Assembly (NCBI RefSeq): GCF_014489495.1
Contig: NZ_CP060780.1
Location: 496,001 to 560,000, forward strand
Source: Sphingomonas daechungensis
Lineage (GTDB): Bacteria; Pseudomonadota; Alphaproteobacteria; Sphingomonadales; Sphingomonadaceae
Reading direction: 5' to 3'
Length of the DNA: 64,000 nucleotides
The notes beneath the pieces are model-generated. The model did no database searches. It was not told the DNA's origin and saw only the letters and a program-made list of their open reading frames with translations. The position numbers were made by a program, and so were the translations under genes. Of the stretch, positions 19,073 to 32,094 are shown in pieces. Every line of letters starts with the position of its first letter. Position 1 is the stretch's first letter.

Positions 19073-20934
19073 ATGCGCTTCGTTCGTGCAATCTGGAAAC
19101 TGCTTGTCGGAGTTAAGGACGCCCTCGTCCTCATCTTCATGCTTCTGTTCTTCGGGTTCCTCTACGCGGCGCTGTCCGCGAAGCCGACGCCGGTCGGCGA
19201 CGGCATTCTCGCTCTCGACCTCAACGGGTCGGTCGTCGAACAGCCCTCGAAGGCGGACGTTTCCGAAGTCCTCTCGGGCGGCAACCGCATCCGTCAATAC
19301 AGCCTGCGCGAGTTGCTGGCGGCCTTGGAGGCGGCGAAAACCGACGATCGCGTCAAAGCGGTGGCGCTTGATCTGGATGGCTTCACTGGCGGCGGTCAGA
19401 CGACGCTTACCGATCTCGCCGACGAGATTCGCTCCGTGCGAGCGTCGGGCAAGCCGGTGATCGCCTATGCGACCGGCTACACCGACGACGGCTATCAGCT
19501 CGCCTCCGCGGCATCCGAAATCTGGCTGAACCCGCTGGGACTGGTCGCAGTGGCCGGACCCGGCGGTCAGCGGCTCTATTACAAGGGCCTGCTCGACAAG
19601 CTCGGCGTCACTGCCCACGTCTATCGCGTCGGCACCTACAAGGCCGCCGTCGAGCCCTACACCCGAACCGACATGTCGCCGGAGGCGAAGGAGAACGCCC
19701 AGGCGCTCGGCAATGCCCTGCTCGAAAGCTGGCGCGAAAGCGTGGTCAAGGGCCGTCCGAAGGCGCAGCTCGACGCCTATATGCGCGATACCAATGCCGC
19801 GGTTCAGGCTGCCGGTGGCGACATGGCCAAGGCGGCGCTTAACGCCGGGCTGGTCGACAAGGTCGCGGATCGCCACGACTTCGAGAAGCGTCTGGCGGAG
19901 CTGGGTGGCGAAGATGACAGCGCCGTCGGCGGCTACAAGCGCATTCGACTTGGCGCCTACATCAAGGACGCAGTCGACGCGCAGCCGGAAGGTCCGATTG
20001 GCGTCGTCACCGTTGCCGGCATGATCGTCGACGGCAAGGCCTCGGCCGGAACAGCGGGCGGCGACAGCATCGCCCAGCTGATCGAAAAGGGTCTCGCCCG
20101 GAAAAACCTCAAGGCCCTGGTCGTTCGCGTCGACAGCCCGGCGGTTCGGTGCTTGCGTCTGAGCGTATTCGCCAGGCGATCCTCGAAGCCAAGCGCCGCA
20201 AGCTCCCGGTCGTCGTCTCGATGGGCAGCGTTGCAGCCTCGGGTGGCTACTGGGTGTCCACCCCCGCCGACTACATCTACGCCGAACCGTCGACGATCAC
20301 CGGATCGATCGGCGTGTTCGGGATCCTGCCCAGCTTCGAAGGCACGCTCGCCAAGCTCGGGCTTGGCGCTGATGGCATCAAGACGACGCCGTTGTCCGGA
20401 GAGCCCGATGTCCTGCGCGGGCCGTCACCGGAATCCGAGCAACTTCTGCAGACCGGCGTGAACTCCATCTACGGGCGTTTCCTCGGCCTCGTCGCCCAGT
20501 CGCGGCACAAGACTCCGCAGGAGATCGACAAGATCGCGCAAGGCCGCGTGTGGGATGGCGGAACCGCCCACCAGATCGGCCTCGTCGACGGATTCGGCAG
20601 CTTGAACGACGCGGTCCAGAAGGCCGGCGAGCTCGCGAAGCTGGACAAGGACGACCGCGGCATCACCTATCTGGAGCGGCCGACCAGCTTCAAGGAGCAG
20701 CTGATCGAAATGCTCGCCTCGGAAGAGCGCGACGAAGGGTCGAGCCCAACCGATGGCTTCGCCTTCATCGGGAATGGCCAGGTCGAATTGGCCCAGGCGG
20801 TTGCCGACCTGCGCTCGGTTCTCGGCGGACCAAGCATCCAGGTCCGCTGCCTCGAGTGCCCGTCCCCCGCTCCGGCCAAGGTCGATCGGAAGGACGCCGG
20901 CTTCCTGGCCGCAATCAGCGACTGGCTGTTCTAG
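19073..20934 (+). CDS. sppA: Signal peptide peptidase SppA, 67K type (one frame break)
   Basis: SppA is a membrane-anchored serine protease that degrades cleaved signal peptides at the periplasmic face. The repaired protein has 620 residues with one N-terminal membrane segment (ALVLIFMLLFFGFLYAAL) and two homologous domains, as in the long form. The general-base lysine is in RVGTYKAAVEPYT in the first domain, and the nucleophilic serine is in SMGSVAASGGYWV in the second. One G is missing near 20143 (AGCCCGGCGGTTC), within SPGGSVLASER. The gene is divergent from dsbD and its stop overlaps the convergent PepSY gene by four bases. Confidence 0.92.
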
Positions 20935-21620
20935 AGCCCCTTCCGCTTCCGACGTAGCGTCATCGGCAAAGTCATGGCGCCCAGGACGGCCATTGCCAGC
21001 GCTCCGATCGCGAGGACGATGATAAACGGATTGTGTGCGTCCTCGCGGCCGCCGGGGTCCAAGATGTGCAGGCCCCACATGAAATCGTAGAAGCGCCACC
21101 AGCGCGTGCGCGTGGCGACGATCTGGCCCGATACGGCATCGACAAAGAAGTGCGTTCCGTCGTCCATCGTCACCTGCCATGTCGCGAGTGGACGACGAAG
21201 GTCGAGCGGCGGGTCTTCCGGCCTGGTTCGTGTTACGGATGCAACCCGGCCCGTACCGGCATAGCGCGCCTGGACTTCTTGCCGGGCATCGGCAGCGGAC
21301 AGGGCCGGGAGATAAAGCCCGGTCAATGGATCGGCGAGCCGAACCTTGCCATCGGGCAGCTTGACCACCCATCGCGGACCGACCGCGCGCTGCTCCAGAG
21401 AGAGGGACGTCAGATTCACGCCTGTCAGTGACGGCGGGATCGGCGGACCCGCAAGCCGAACGGGTGCCGCATCACGAAGCAGGCCCTCACCACGCACTGT
21501 CTCGATGGGCCGCGCGACCATGACCAGGCCGGAGATGATCCACAGGAGCACCGGGATCGCGGCCAGCCAGCCGAGGCGGATGTGCCAGCGCCTGAGGCCG
21601 GCCCGTTCCATTATCGCCAT
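20931..21620 (-). CDS. PepSY-associated membrane protein
   Basis: This 229-residue protein has an N-terminal membrane segment (IRLGWLAAIPVLLWIISGLVM), a PepSY-like periplasmic domain (WQVTMDDGTHFFVDAVSGQI), the WWRFYDFMWGLHI signature and a second membrane segment (FIIVLAIGALAMAVLGAM). Proteins with this layout are often linked to iron uptake or membrane reductases, but nothing nearby fixes the role. It is separated by 16 bases from the acyltransferase gene upstream, so the two may be co-transcribed. Confidence 0.78.
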   Translation of the reverse strand: MAIMERAGLRRWHIRLGWLAAIPVLLWIISGLVMVARPIETVRGEGLLRDAAPVRLAGPPIPPSLTGVNLTSLSLEQRAVGPRWVVKLPDGKVRLADPLTGLYLPALSAADARQEVQARYAGTGRVASVTRTRPEDPPLDLRRPLATWQVTMDDGTHFFVDAVSGQIVATRTRWWRFYDFMWGLHILDPGGREDAHNPFIIVLAIGALAMAVLGAMTLPMTLRRKRKGL

Positions 21621-21636
21621 CCCCTCGCCGCCGTGG

Positions 21637-22702
21637 TCATGCCGCTGGCAAATGCTTCCTTGGCGACGTCCGCCAGAAGCGCCGCAATCCCTGCGTCATC
21701 GGACGCTCCAGAAGCCGATAGCAGAGCATGGCCCCAAGGATCGAAACCGTTACCCCAACGGCGGTGAACGCAGTCGGCCCCAGGCTCTCCAGGCCGCCGG
21801 ATCTCCAGAAATGCGCCAAGGCTGCAAGCGTGATCACGTGCGTGAGGTAGAGCGAATAGGACGCGTCACCAACGGCCTTCAGGCCAGGGATCGGCAAGGT
21901 CCGCGAATATAGCGCGCCGCCGACGACCAATGTCGCTCCAACCAGGTTCGAAGCATGGCCGAGAAACGGAAGGATGGAGCCGTCCCGCAGGATGATAAAG
22001 CCTGCCGCCACGGCCAGCAGCCAAGTCCACGACCGCGCAAACTGATGCCGCATGTAGATGATGCCGAGCACGACGCCCGACAGGAATTCGAAGATGATCG
22101 GGTTGGCGTAGAAATTCATCACGTCGATCCGGCCGCGAAGCGCGGAGCCGGCAAGGACCACTGCGGTGAGAAACACGGCGATGAGTGCGAAGCGTTTTCG
22201 CCACGACCCCGGCTGGCGGCAATCGCAATGGCGAACAGGACGTAGAACAGCATTTCGTAATTCAGCGTCCAACCGGGCACCAGCAACGGCCAGAACTGAT
22301 CGGTGACCACCGGATGTCGCGCCGGCAAGAACAGGAAGGATGCAATTGCATGCGGCGCGCTGAAAACGGTGGTCTTGAGCAATTGCGGTGCGGTCAGCGC
22401 AATCGCCAGGACTCCGGCAGTGACGAGCCAGTAAAGCGGGACGATGCGAATGATCCGGTTGCGCATAAAATCGCCCGCGGACATTCCCTGCCGCCGCTCG
22501 ACCGACACCCACATGATGAAGCCACTGATGACAAAGAAGATGTCGACGCCCGACGACAGCCAGTTCACGTCCAGGGTCCCGTACCCCAGCCGCTCCAGCT
22601 GCAAGCCGATGTGGACAAAGACCACCATCGTCGCCGCAACACCGCGCAGCATCTGAATCGGGACAATGTCCTGGCGCGTGGATTCAATCGTCAGATGCCC
22701 AT
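21637..22702 (-). CDS. Membrane acyltransferase, type 3 family (frame breaks)
   Basis: This is an integral membrane O-acyltransferase of the OafA/NodX type that usually modifies exopolysaccharide or surface sugars. Family marks are the early MLRGVAATMVVFVHI with the catalytic histidine, GVDIFFVISGFIMW, and DASYSLYLTHVI near the end; about ten membrane segments are apparent. One base is missing near 22200 (GGTCGTGGCGAAAACG). The N-terminus is uncertain: ATG 22652 gives a truncated first helix, whereas ATG 22702 behind GAGGCGGAGG would fit if one further base is missing just after it. The acceptor molecule is unknown. Confidence 0.8.
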
Positions 22703-22833
22703 CCTCCGCCTCTCATGAGGCCGTAGGACAGGACGAATTGCAAGCACCGGCAATCGAGACTTAAGCCCCTGTCTCAAAAGGGGATGAAGCGGGCTCCGGC
22801 GTGGATTCGGGATTTGCCCGGTAAATCAGCGTC

Positions 22834-24227
22834 CTAGATGTGGATCGGCTTGCCGGTCACCGCCATCGCCGCTTCCTTCAGCGCTTCGCTGTGCGTCGGA
22901 TGGGCATGGCAGGTGTATGCGATGTCCTCCGATGTCGCGCCGAATTCCATCGCCTGAGCGGCCTGCGCGACCATCGTCCCCGCAACCGACGCGATCATCC
23001 ACACGCCGAGCACGCGGTCGGTCTTCGCATCGGCGATGACCTTCACGAAGCCGTCGGGCTCGTGGTTGGTCTTGGCGCGGCTGTTGGCGAGCATCGGGAA
23101 TTTGCCGACCTTCACCTCGCCATGCTCGCGCGCCTGCGCTTCGGTGAGGCCGACGCCGGCGATCTCCGGCATGGTGTAGACGACGCTCGGGATCACATCG
23201 TGGTTCACGATGCCGGTCAGGCCTGCGATGTTTTCCGCGACCGCAATGCCCTCATCCTCGGCCTTGTGGGCGAGCATCGGGCCCGGGATGACGTCGCCGA
23301 TCGCCCAGACGCCCGGGACCGACGTGCGGAACTCGTGGTCGGTCTCGATCTGACCGCGCTGGTTGACCTGCAGACCCGCCTTGTCGAGCGCGAGGCCTTC
23401 CGTATTAGGCCGGCGGCCGATCGACACCAGCACAGCGTCGGCCTCGATCGTCTGGGCTGCGCCGCCCTTGGCTGGCTCGACGGTGAGCGTCGCCTTGCTG
23501 CCGTTGACCGTCACGCCGGTCACCTTGGTGCCGAGCCGGAACTCGATCCCTTGCTTCTTGAAGATCTTGTTCGCTTCCTTGCGGATGTCGTCATCGAAGC
23601 CAGGGAGGATCTGGTCGAGGAACTCGACGCAGGTCACCTTCGCCCCGAGCCGGCGCCATACGCTGCCCAGCTCAAGCCCGATCACGCCGCCGCCGATGAC
23701 AACCAGATGGCCCGGGACCTTCTCAAGCTCGAGCGCGCCGGTCGAGGAGACGACGGTCTTCTCGTCGATCTCGACGCCCGGGAGCGGCGTCACCGACGAG
23801 CCGGTGGCTACGACGATATTCTTCGCGCGGACGGTGCGGTCGCCGACCTTGACCGTGTCCGCGTTCTCGAAGCTGGCGCGGCCCTTCAGCCATTCGACCT
23901 TGTTCTTCTTGAACAGGAATTCGATGCCGCCCGTCAGGCCCTTCACCGCGTCGAGGCGCTGCGCATGCATCGCCGGCAGGTCGAGCTCGGGCGTGACCTT
24001 GATGCCCATCTTGGCCATCGCGCCATTCGCCGCCGCGTCGAAATACTCCGACGCGTGCAGGAGAGCCTTCGACGGAATGCAACCGACGTTGAGGCAGGTG
24101 CCGCCGAGCGTGTCGCGGCTTTCGGCGCAAGCGGTCTTCAGGCCAAGCTGCGCGGCACGGATCGCCGCGACGTAGCCGCCGGGCCGGAGCCGATCACGAG
24201 AACGTCAAAGTCGTAGGCCTCGGCCAT
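22834..24227 (-). CDS. lpd: Dihydrolipoyl dehydrogenase, second copy (one frame break)
   Basis: A second lipoamide dehydrogenase of 464 residues after repair. It has the FAD loop VIGSGPGGYVAAIRAA, the redox disulfide GGTCLNVGCIPSKALLH, the NAD loop VIGGGVIGLELGS and the C-terminal CHAHPTHSEALKE. One base is missing near 24181 (CCGGCCCGGCGG), inside the FAD loop. Its cysteine loop differs from the copy at 5169 (LNVGCIPSK against LNWGCIPTK), which fits the usual division between the 2-oxoglutarate and pyruvate complexes. It lies just beyond sucB but is separated from it by the opposing glucokinase-like gene, so it has its own promoter. Confidence 0.92.
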
Positions 24228-24322
24228 CAATCGCTCCGATCTTGGGGTTCGCGGGCGACTTAAGGGCGAGACCCGCCAGCCGCAAGCGCGTCGCCGTTGG
24301 TAACGCGCATTTAACCGTCATT

Positions 24323-24336
24323 TGTTAGCGCTATCA
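24323..24336. promoter_or_regulatory. LacI-type operator before the glucokinase-like gene
   Basis: TGTTAGCGCTATCA is a near-perfect palindrome with the TAGCGCTA core used by several LacI-family sugar repressors of alphaproteobacteria, such as the xylose operator of Caulobacter. It ends 21 bases before the ATG at 24358, where a repressor would cover the promoter or transcription start. No LacI-family gene is in the window. Confidence 0.5.
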
Positions 24337-24357
24337 CCACGGGGAGAGCCGTACAAA

Positions 24358-25307
24358 ATGTTGGATCGTCACGCATCGGGCGTACGCGCCTGGCTATTGA
24401 TCGAAGCGTCGCGCGAAGGAATTCTTCGCTTTGCGACCGCACTGCCGTCGGCCCGCCCCCGCATTGCGGACATTCATGAAATCCGTGTGGACGGGGTCCC
24501 AACTTTCACCGACGCCCTGCAACAGTATGAGAGGGAGAAGCGCCTCCAGCTCAGCGGCATGCAATGCGCCATGGCAATCGCCGGAGCCGCGAACGGTGAA
24601 GCCATCTCTCTGGTCCGGTCTCGCTGGACCATCAGCAGAGCCGGGCTTGCAGCCTACTTCGGCACCAGCCCCATCATTTTGAACGATGTGGCCGCGCGAG
24701 CATGGGCGACCCGCTCCGGGACCGGGATCATCGAACCGATCCGCGGCGTGGATCGACTGAGCTTCGACAAGCCGGGGCGCTACGGCATGATCATGGTTGA
24801 GGAAGGCGTCGGCGCGGCAATCGTGGACGTCGCTCGCGACGGGTCCGTGCGCGTTCTCGAGACGGAAGCCGGTCACATGGACTTCGCAGCGTCGAACGAG
24901 CGTGAGGAGCGACTCGCGAAGGCCGTCCGTGGAGCGAATGGCGTGGTCAGCTGGGAAATGCTGCTGATGTTCGACCGGATGGACCCGATATGGGCAAGCG
25001 CCTGCCCCGACCTGCTGGAGCCTGAGCGGCCGCGTGTCCTTGCGACCCTGCTCTGCCGCTTTGCCGTCAACCTGATGCACAGCTTCGGGCGTGGGACGGG
25101 ATCATGGTCACGGGGAGTCGCGCAGCGAGAATGCTTCGGGCGGACAGTCGCCTGCACTTCGAATCAGCGTTCACCACACGCCGCAACTTCAGCCGGCTGG
25201 TGTCGAATTCGACGATCTGGCGTGTCGACCAGCACGAGGCCGTCCTGACCGGCGCCGCCGAACGGCTGGCGCAGCACGTCTTCCCGGCGCTGAGAGCCGC
25301 GGCCTAG
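24358..25307 (+). CDS. Glucokinase-like protein lacking the phosphate-binding loop (one frame break)
   Basis: The repaired 316-residue protein resembles bacterial glucokinase (Glk, actin-like ATPase fold): [31 protein letters not shown], which keeps the catalytic aspartate, [12 protein letters not shown], and [11 protein letters not shown]. The N-terminal DxGGTxxR phosphate loop of sugar kinases is absent; the matching region reads [18 protein letters not shown]. The second ATP motif (usually GTGLG) has become EEGVGAA. It may therefore be a non-catalytic sensor derived from Glk, although a highly diverged enzyme cannot be excluded. One base is missing near 25092 (GGGCGTGGGACGGG). The ATG 24358 follows a GGGGAGAG site. 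Its stop overlaps convergent sucB by four bases. Confidence 0.68.
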
Positions 25308-26604
25308 AGGTCGATCAGCAAACGGGTCGGATCTTCGATCGCTTCCTTGACGCGAACCAGGAAGGTAACCGCCTCGCGGCCGTCGATCAGGCGGTGGTCG
25401 TAGCTGAGAGCCAGGTACATCATCGGGCGGGCGACGATCTGCCCGTCCTTGACCACCGGCCGCTCCTCGATGCGGTGCATGCCGAGCACGGCAGACTGCG
25501 GCGGGTTGATGATCGGCGTCGACAGCAAAGACCCGAACACCCCGCCGTTTGAAATGGTGAAGGTGCCGCCGGTCATGTCGTCGACCGTCAGCGTGCCTTC
25601 CTTGGCCTTCTTGCCGTAATCGGCGATCGACTTCTCGATCTCGGCAAAGGTCATGCGGTCGGCGTTGCGGACGACCGGTACGACGAGGCCCTTGGGTGCC
25701 GATACCGCGACCGACACGTCGAGATAGTCGTGATAGACGATCTCGTCGCCTTCGATGCTCGCGTTGACCGACGGAACGTCCTTAGCCGCAAGCGCGACCG
25801 CCTTCACGAAGAAGCCCATGAAGCCGAGGCGAATGCCGTGCTTCTTTTCGAACAGATCCTTGTAGCGAGCTCGGGCGTCGATCACCGCCGACATGTCGAC
25901 GTCGTTGAATGTCGTCAGCAGCGCTGCCGTATTCTGCGCCTCCTTCAGGCGATGCGCGATCGTCTGCCGCAGACGCGTCATCTTCACGCGCTCTTCTCTG
26001 CGGTCTCCGGTTGGGGCAGTTTTCGCGACGGGCTGCGGAGTAGCAGAAGTCGGCGCTGCGGGAGCACGGGCCTCCGGCTCATGGACCGGCCCACCGGCCT
26101 TCGCGGCTTCAGCGGCAGCAAGCACGTCGTCCTTGGTCAGGCGTCCGTCCTTTCCGGTCCCGCGGATCTTGGTCGGGTCGACATGATGCTCGAGCACGGC
26201 ACGGCGAACCGCCGGCGACAGGGTCGTGATGGCATCGTCACCGTTCGGGGCTCAGGAGCATGCTCGGTCCCGCGCAATTGCGGGTTCTCGCCGGCGCCGG
26301 CCGGGTTCGTCGTCGCGGCTGCGGCCTCGGTGGCCGGCGCGGAAGGCGCGGCAGCGCCCGCCGTCGCATTCTCGTCGATCCGAGCGATCAGTCCGCCGAC
26401 GGCAACCGTGTCGCCCTCATTCGCCAGCGCCTCGGTCAAAACTCCCGCGACCGGCGACGGAACGTCGACGCTGACCTTGTCGGTCTCGAGCGTCGCAATG
26501 GCCTCGTCGGCCGCGACCGCCTCGCCTGGCTTCTTCAGCCACTGCGCGAGTGTGCCTTCGGTGATGGACTCGCCGAGTGTCGGAACTTTTACCTCAGTCG
26601 CCAT
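25304..26604 (-). CDS. sucB: 2-Oxoglutarate dehydrogenase E2, succinyltransferase (one frame break)
   Basis: SucB transfers succinyl groups to CoA in the 2-oxoglutarate dehydrogenase complex. The repaired protein has 433 residues: a lipoyl domain (lysine in [14 protein letters not shown]), an E3-binding domain ([32 protein letters not shown]) and the catalytic domain ending with [18 protein letters not shown]. One base is missing near 26248 (AGCCCCGAACGG), in the linker. ATG 26604 follows a GAGGAGC site. It lies ten bases downstream of sucA in the same operon. Confidence 0.94.
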
Positions 26605-26614
26605 CGATGCTCCT

Positions 26615-29431
26615 CTAGGCCCGGCGTGCCGCGGGCTCAGCCTGTGCCGGGCTGCTATGGCCCAGCGCCGCCGCAATCAAGTTCGCCTGCTCCGCCGCAT
26701 GACGTTTTGCCAAGCCAGTCGCGGGCGACGCAGACGACGCGCGGCCCGCGTAGGTCGGCCGCATGCCCTGGAACCCCGCCTCGGCGAGGCACTCCTCGAG
26801 CAGGTCCTCAACGAAGAACCAGGCGCCGTTGTTCTTCGGCTCTTCCTGCGCCCAGACGAGCGTTTCGAGCTTCGGCATCGCCTGGAGGCGCTTCACGAGC
26901 GGTTCCGACGGGAACGGATAGAGTTGCTCGATCCGAACCACCTCGGTGTTCGGGTCGCCCCCGCCATCGCGGGCTTCCATCAGCTCGTAGGCGAGCTTGC
27001 CGCTGCAGAGCACGAGGCGCTTGGTCTCGCCGTCCTGCGGTGGACGCAAATCGCTGACGATGCGCCGGAAGTGGCTCTCGCCGGTGAAATCGGCGAGGCT
27101 CGACACCGCCAGCTTGTGCCGAAGCAGCGACTTCGGCGTCATCATGACCAGCGGCTTGCGGAAATCGCGCAGAAGCTGACGCCGAAGGATGTGGAAGTAG
27201 TTCGCCGGGTCGTGCAGTTGGCGACCTGAATATTGTCCTCGGCGCAAAGCTGCAGGTACCGCTCGAGGCGCGCGGAGCTGTGCTCCGGCCCCTGCCCTTC
27301 GAACCCGTGGGGAAGCAGCATGACCAGGCCGCTCGCTCGGAGCCACTTGGCCTCGCCCGCCGCGATGAACTGGTCGATGATGGTCTGCGCGCCGTTGGCG
27401 AAGTCACCGAACTGCGCTTCCCAGCACACCAGGGTGCTCGGGTCGGCGAGCGAGTAGCCATATTCGAACCCGAGCACGCCGAATTCGCTAAGCGGACTGT
27501 CGCGAACCTCGAAGCGACCGCCATCGATGTGCGCCAGCGGGATGTATTTCGCACCGGTCTGCTGATCGACCCAGACCGCGTGACGCTGGCTGAACGTGCC
27601 GCGGCCGCTGTCCTGGCCTGACAGGCGGACATTGTGGCCTTCGGCGATCAGGCTTCCAAACGCGAGCGCCTCGGCGGTCGCCCAGTCGAAGCCTTCGCCT
27701 GTGTCGAACATCGCCTTCTTGGCATCGAGAATGCGCTGCAGCGTCTTGTGGACGTGGACATCGGCCGGAACCGTCGTGAGTGCTTCGCCAATCTTGCGAA
27801 ACTCGTCCTCCGGTACGGCGGTCGTCGTGTTGCGACGCCCCGTGACCGTCTCCTCCGGCTGGTTGAGCCCGGTCCAGCGGCCCTCGAACCAGTCGGCCTT
27901 GTTCGGCAGATAGCTGACCGCCGCCTGAAACTCTTCCTCTAGGTGGTCGACGTACGCCTTGGTATGCTCTTCGACCCACTTTGCGTCGATCACGCCTTCG
28001 TTGACGAGGCGCTGCTCATAGATCGCCGAAATCGGCGGATGCTGGCGAATAGCCGCATACATGAGCGGCTGGGTGAAGCTGGGCTCGTCGCCCTCGTTGT
28101 GACCGAAGCGGCGGTAGCACCACATGTCGATGACGATGTCGCGGCCGAAGGTCTGGCGGAACTCGGTCGCCAGCTTGCAGCAGAAGGTCACCGCCTCCGG
28201 ATCGTCGCCGTTGACGTGCAGGATCGGTGCCTGGACCGACTTCGCCACATCCGAAGGATAGGGCGATGATCGCGCGAATTGCGGGCTGGTCGTAAACCCG
28301 ACCTGGTTGTTGATGATGAAGTGGATCGTGCCGCCGGTGCCGTATCCGGGTAGCCCGGAGAAGGCGAGGCATTCGGCGACGATGCCCTGGCCCGCGAAAG
28401 CTGCATCGCCGTGCAGGAGGACCGGAAGCACGGTCTTGCCATGCTTGTCCTCACGCAGCGTCATGACGGCACGCGCCTTGCCGAGCACGACCGGATCGAC
28501 CGCTTCGAGGTGTGACGGGTTCGGCAGCAGCGACAAGTGCACCTTGTTGCCGTCGAACTCGCGGTCCGACGAAGTACCGAGGTGGTATTTCACGTCGCCC
28601 GATCCGCCGACGTCCGCCGGGTTGGTCGCGCCTCCGGCGAACTCGTTGAAGATCGCGCGATAGGGCTTGCCCATCACGTTCGACAGGATGTTCAGCCGGC
28701 CGCGGTGAGCCATGCCGACGTCGATCTCGGTCACGCCATATTGGCCACCATATTTGATGACCGCCTCAAGAGCGGGAACCGCGCTCTCGCCGCCGTCGAG
28801 CCCGAATCTTTTCGTGCCGACATATTTGCGCGCGAGAAACTTTTCCCACTGCTCAGCTTCGATGACCTTGGTCAGGATCGAGCGCTTGCCCTCGGCGTAA
28901 ACTGGATCTCGGCGTCCTTGCCTTCGATCCGCTCCTGAAGAAAGCGGCGCTCCTCCAGGTCGTTGATGTGCATATATTCGACGCCGACGACGCCGCAGTA
29001 GTTCGCCTGCAGCACCTTCACGATCTCGTTTATCGTCGCCCGCTCGAACCCGAGTGCCCCGCCAACCCAGATCGGCCGGTCAAGGTCGCCCGGCCCGAAA
29101 CCGTGATATTCGGGGTCAGGTCGGCCGGCAGCTCCGAATGATGGAGGCCGAGCGGATCGAGCTTGGCGGCCAGATGCCCGCGCACGCGATAGGTGCGGAT
29201 CAGCATCATTGCGCGGATTGAGTCTTCCGCCGCACGCCGGATGACGTCGGGATTCGCGGCTGGCGTGGCGGCCGCAGCCTTCTCCGTAGCTGCTTTCTTG
29301 AAGGCCTCGATCGTCGCCTCGGTGGGATCGAGACCAAGATTGATGTCGTCGAGCTCGGCGATCGGCCAGTTTGGCCGCGCCCAGCTAGGTCCCGGCTCGC
29401 GCTCCGGGAAGATCGGTTGGTCGTCGGACAT
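26615..29431 (-). CDS. sucA: 2-Oxoglutarate dehydrogenase E1 (three frame breaks)
   Basis: SucA is the thiamine-diphosphate-dependent E1 that decarboxylates 2-oxoglutarate. The repaired protein has 939 residues. Recognisable blocks are the N-terminal [57 protein letters not shown] (thiamine site), [19 protein letters not shown] and the C-terminal [16 protein letters not shown]. Single bases are missing near 29115 (CCGAATATC), 28900 (TTTACGCCGAGG) and 27205 (ACCCGGCGAAC). The start ATG shares one base with the sucD stop (TAATG), so it is translationally coupled to sucD. Confidence 0.95.
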
Positions 29432-30321
29432 TATGCGTAAGCTGCCAGTAGCTCTTTCAGCGTCGTTCCGAGCTCAGATGGGCTTGGGCTGACGGTAATT
29501 CCAGCCGCCTCCATCGCCGCGATCTTGCTCTCCGCATCGCCCTTGCCGCCCGACACGATCGCGCCGGCATGGCCCATGCGGCGTCCCGGAGGCGCCGTGC
29601 GGCCCGCGATGAAGCCGACGACCGGCTTCTTGCGGCCGCGTTTCGCTTCATCGGCAAGGAACTGGGCAGCGTCTTCTTCAGCCGAGCCGCCGATTTCGCC
29701 GATCATGATGATGGACTTGGTCTCGTCGTCGGCGAGGAACATCTCAAGCACGTCGATGAACTCGGTGCCCTTCACCGGATCGCCGCCGATGCCGACCGCG
29801 GTCGACTGGCCAAGGCCCTCGTTGGTGGTCTGGAACACCGCTTCGTAAGTGAGCGTGCCGGAGCGGCTGACGACGCCGACACTGCCTTTCTTGAAGATGT
29901 TGCCCGGCATGATGCCGATCTTGCACTCGTCCGGAGTCAGCACCCCGGGGCAGTTCGGGCCAATCAGCCGCGATTTGGAGCCATCCAGTGCGCGCTTCAC
30001 GCGGACCATGTCGAGCACGGGAATGCCCTCAGTAATCGCCACGATCAGCGGGACCTCGGCATCGATCGCTTCCAGGATGGAGTCGGCGGCGAACGGCGGC
30101 GGCACGTAGATGACGGACGCATCTGCTCTCGTCTTCTCCACCGCCTCGCCGACCGTATCGAACACCGGCAAGCCGATGTGGGTGGTGCCGCCCTTACCCG
30201 GGGTGACACCGCCCACCATCTGCGTGCCGTAATCGAGAGCCTGGCGCGTGTGGAAGGTGCCAGTCTCTCCGGTCATCCCCTGCGTGATGACCTTGGTGTT
30301 CCGATTAACCAGAATGCTCAT
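29431..30321 (-). CDS. sucD: Succinyl-CoA synthetase alpha subunit
   Basis: The alpha subunit of ADP-forming succinate-CoA ligase, 296 residues. It shows the CoA-binding start [35 protein letters not shown] and the phosphohistidine loop in [18 protein letters not shown]. The beta-subunit gene sucC, which usually precedes it, is not adjacent; instead a small exported protein gene overlaps the sucD start by four bases (ATGA). The partner must be encoded elsewhere. Confidence 0.96.
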   Translation of the reverse strand: MSILVNRNTKVITQGMTGETGTFHTRQALDYGTQMVGGVTPGKGGTTHIGLPVFDTVGEAVEKTRADASVIYVPPPFAADSILEAIDAEVPLIVAITEGIPVLDMVRVKRALDGSKSRLIGPNCPGVLTPDECKIGIMPGNIFKKGSVGVVSRSGTLTYEAVFQTTNEGLGQSTAVGIGGDPVKGTEFIDVLEMFLADDETKSIIMIGEIGGSAEEDAAQFLADEAKRGRKKPVVGFIAGRTAPPGRRMGHAGAIVSGGKGDAESKIAAMEAAGITVSPSPSELGTTLKELLAAYA

Positions 30322-30806
30322 TGGGTCGGCGTTACCTTTGCGTCTTTGTTCCAATTGACCTGCAGGACCGTGTATCCGCCGGTCCGCGTCGCGAGGGCGC
30401 GATAGCCCTCCTTGTCGTTCAACCACTCAACCGGCTTGAAGGAGCCCGCCGACGGCTGGCCGCCGCGCAAGTGGCTCTCAACCGCGGCCGATGCCGGCCG
30501 CAGGACGAGGTTCTGCGATGCGACGCCGCAGATCCTCGGGCTGAAGCTGCGATCCGTATAGCTCAGCGAATAGAGGTAGGAATCCTCCGAGCCTGCGATC
30601 TTCCACACCTGCGCTTCGCTCGGCTTGCCGAGGCGGCTGCGGATGGCGGTCGGAAGTCCGTCAAAGCCGACCTGGGTGGCGGACGTCGCCGCCGCCTTGC
30701 CCTCGAAGCAGGCGGCAATGAACAGGTTCGGTAGTTGGTCGGGTGCGACCGGGGTCGTGACAGCCGCTGCGTTCAAAAGAGTGGCTGCTGCAAGTGACAT
30801 CATCAT
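30318..30806 (-). CDS. Small exported protein within the TCA operon
   Basis: A 162-residue protein with a probable signal peptide ([18 protein letters not shown]) and no recognised domain. It contains two cysteines ([21 protein letters not shown]), which could pair in the periplasm, and the motif [14 protein letters not shown] that I have seen only in sphingomonad hypothetical proteins. Its stop overlaps the sucD start (ATGA), so ribosomes translating it would continue into sucD. It lies 82 bases downstream of mdh on the same strand. Why an exported protein should be coupled to a TCA enzyme is unclear. Confidence 0.65.
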   Translation of the reverse strand: MMMSLAAATLLNAAAVTTPVAPDQLPNLFIAACFEGKAAATSATQVGFDGLPTAIRSRLGKPSEAQVWKIAGSEDSYLYSLSYTDRSFSPRICGVASQNLVLRPASAAVESHLRGGQPSAGSFKPVEWLNDKEGYRALATRTGGYTVLQVNWNKDAKVTPTQ

Positions 30807-30888
30807 CTTGGACCTCCCTCTAACTTCTTGGGGCAGCGATTATGCGCCCCATCGCCGACGAAACGAACCGTGATTCGATGAACGCCCT

Positions 30889-32094
<1,206 letters not shown>

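Noticed and set aside
22740..22830. CCCC...GGGG stem between the acyltransferase and lpd genes
   Set aside because: Only four pairs and no T run, so it is too weak to call a terminator.
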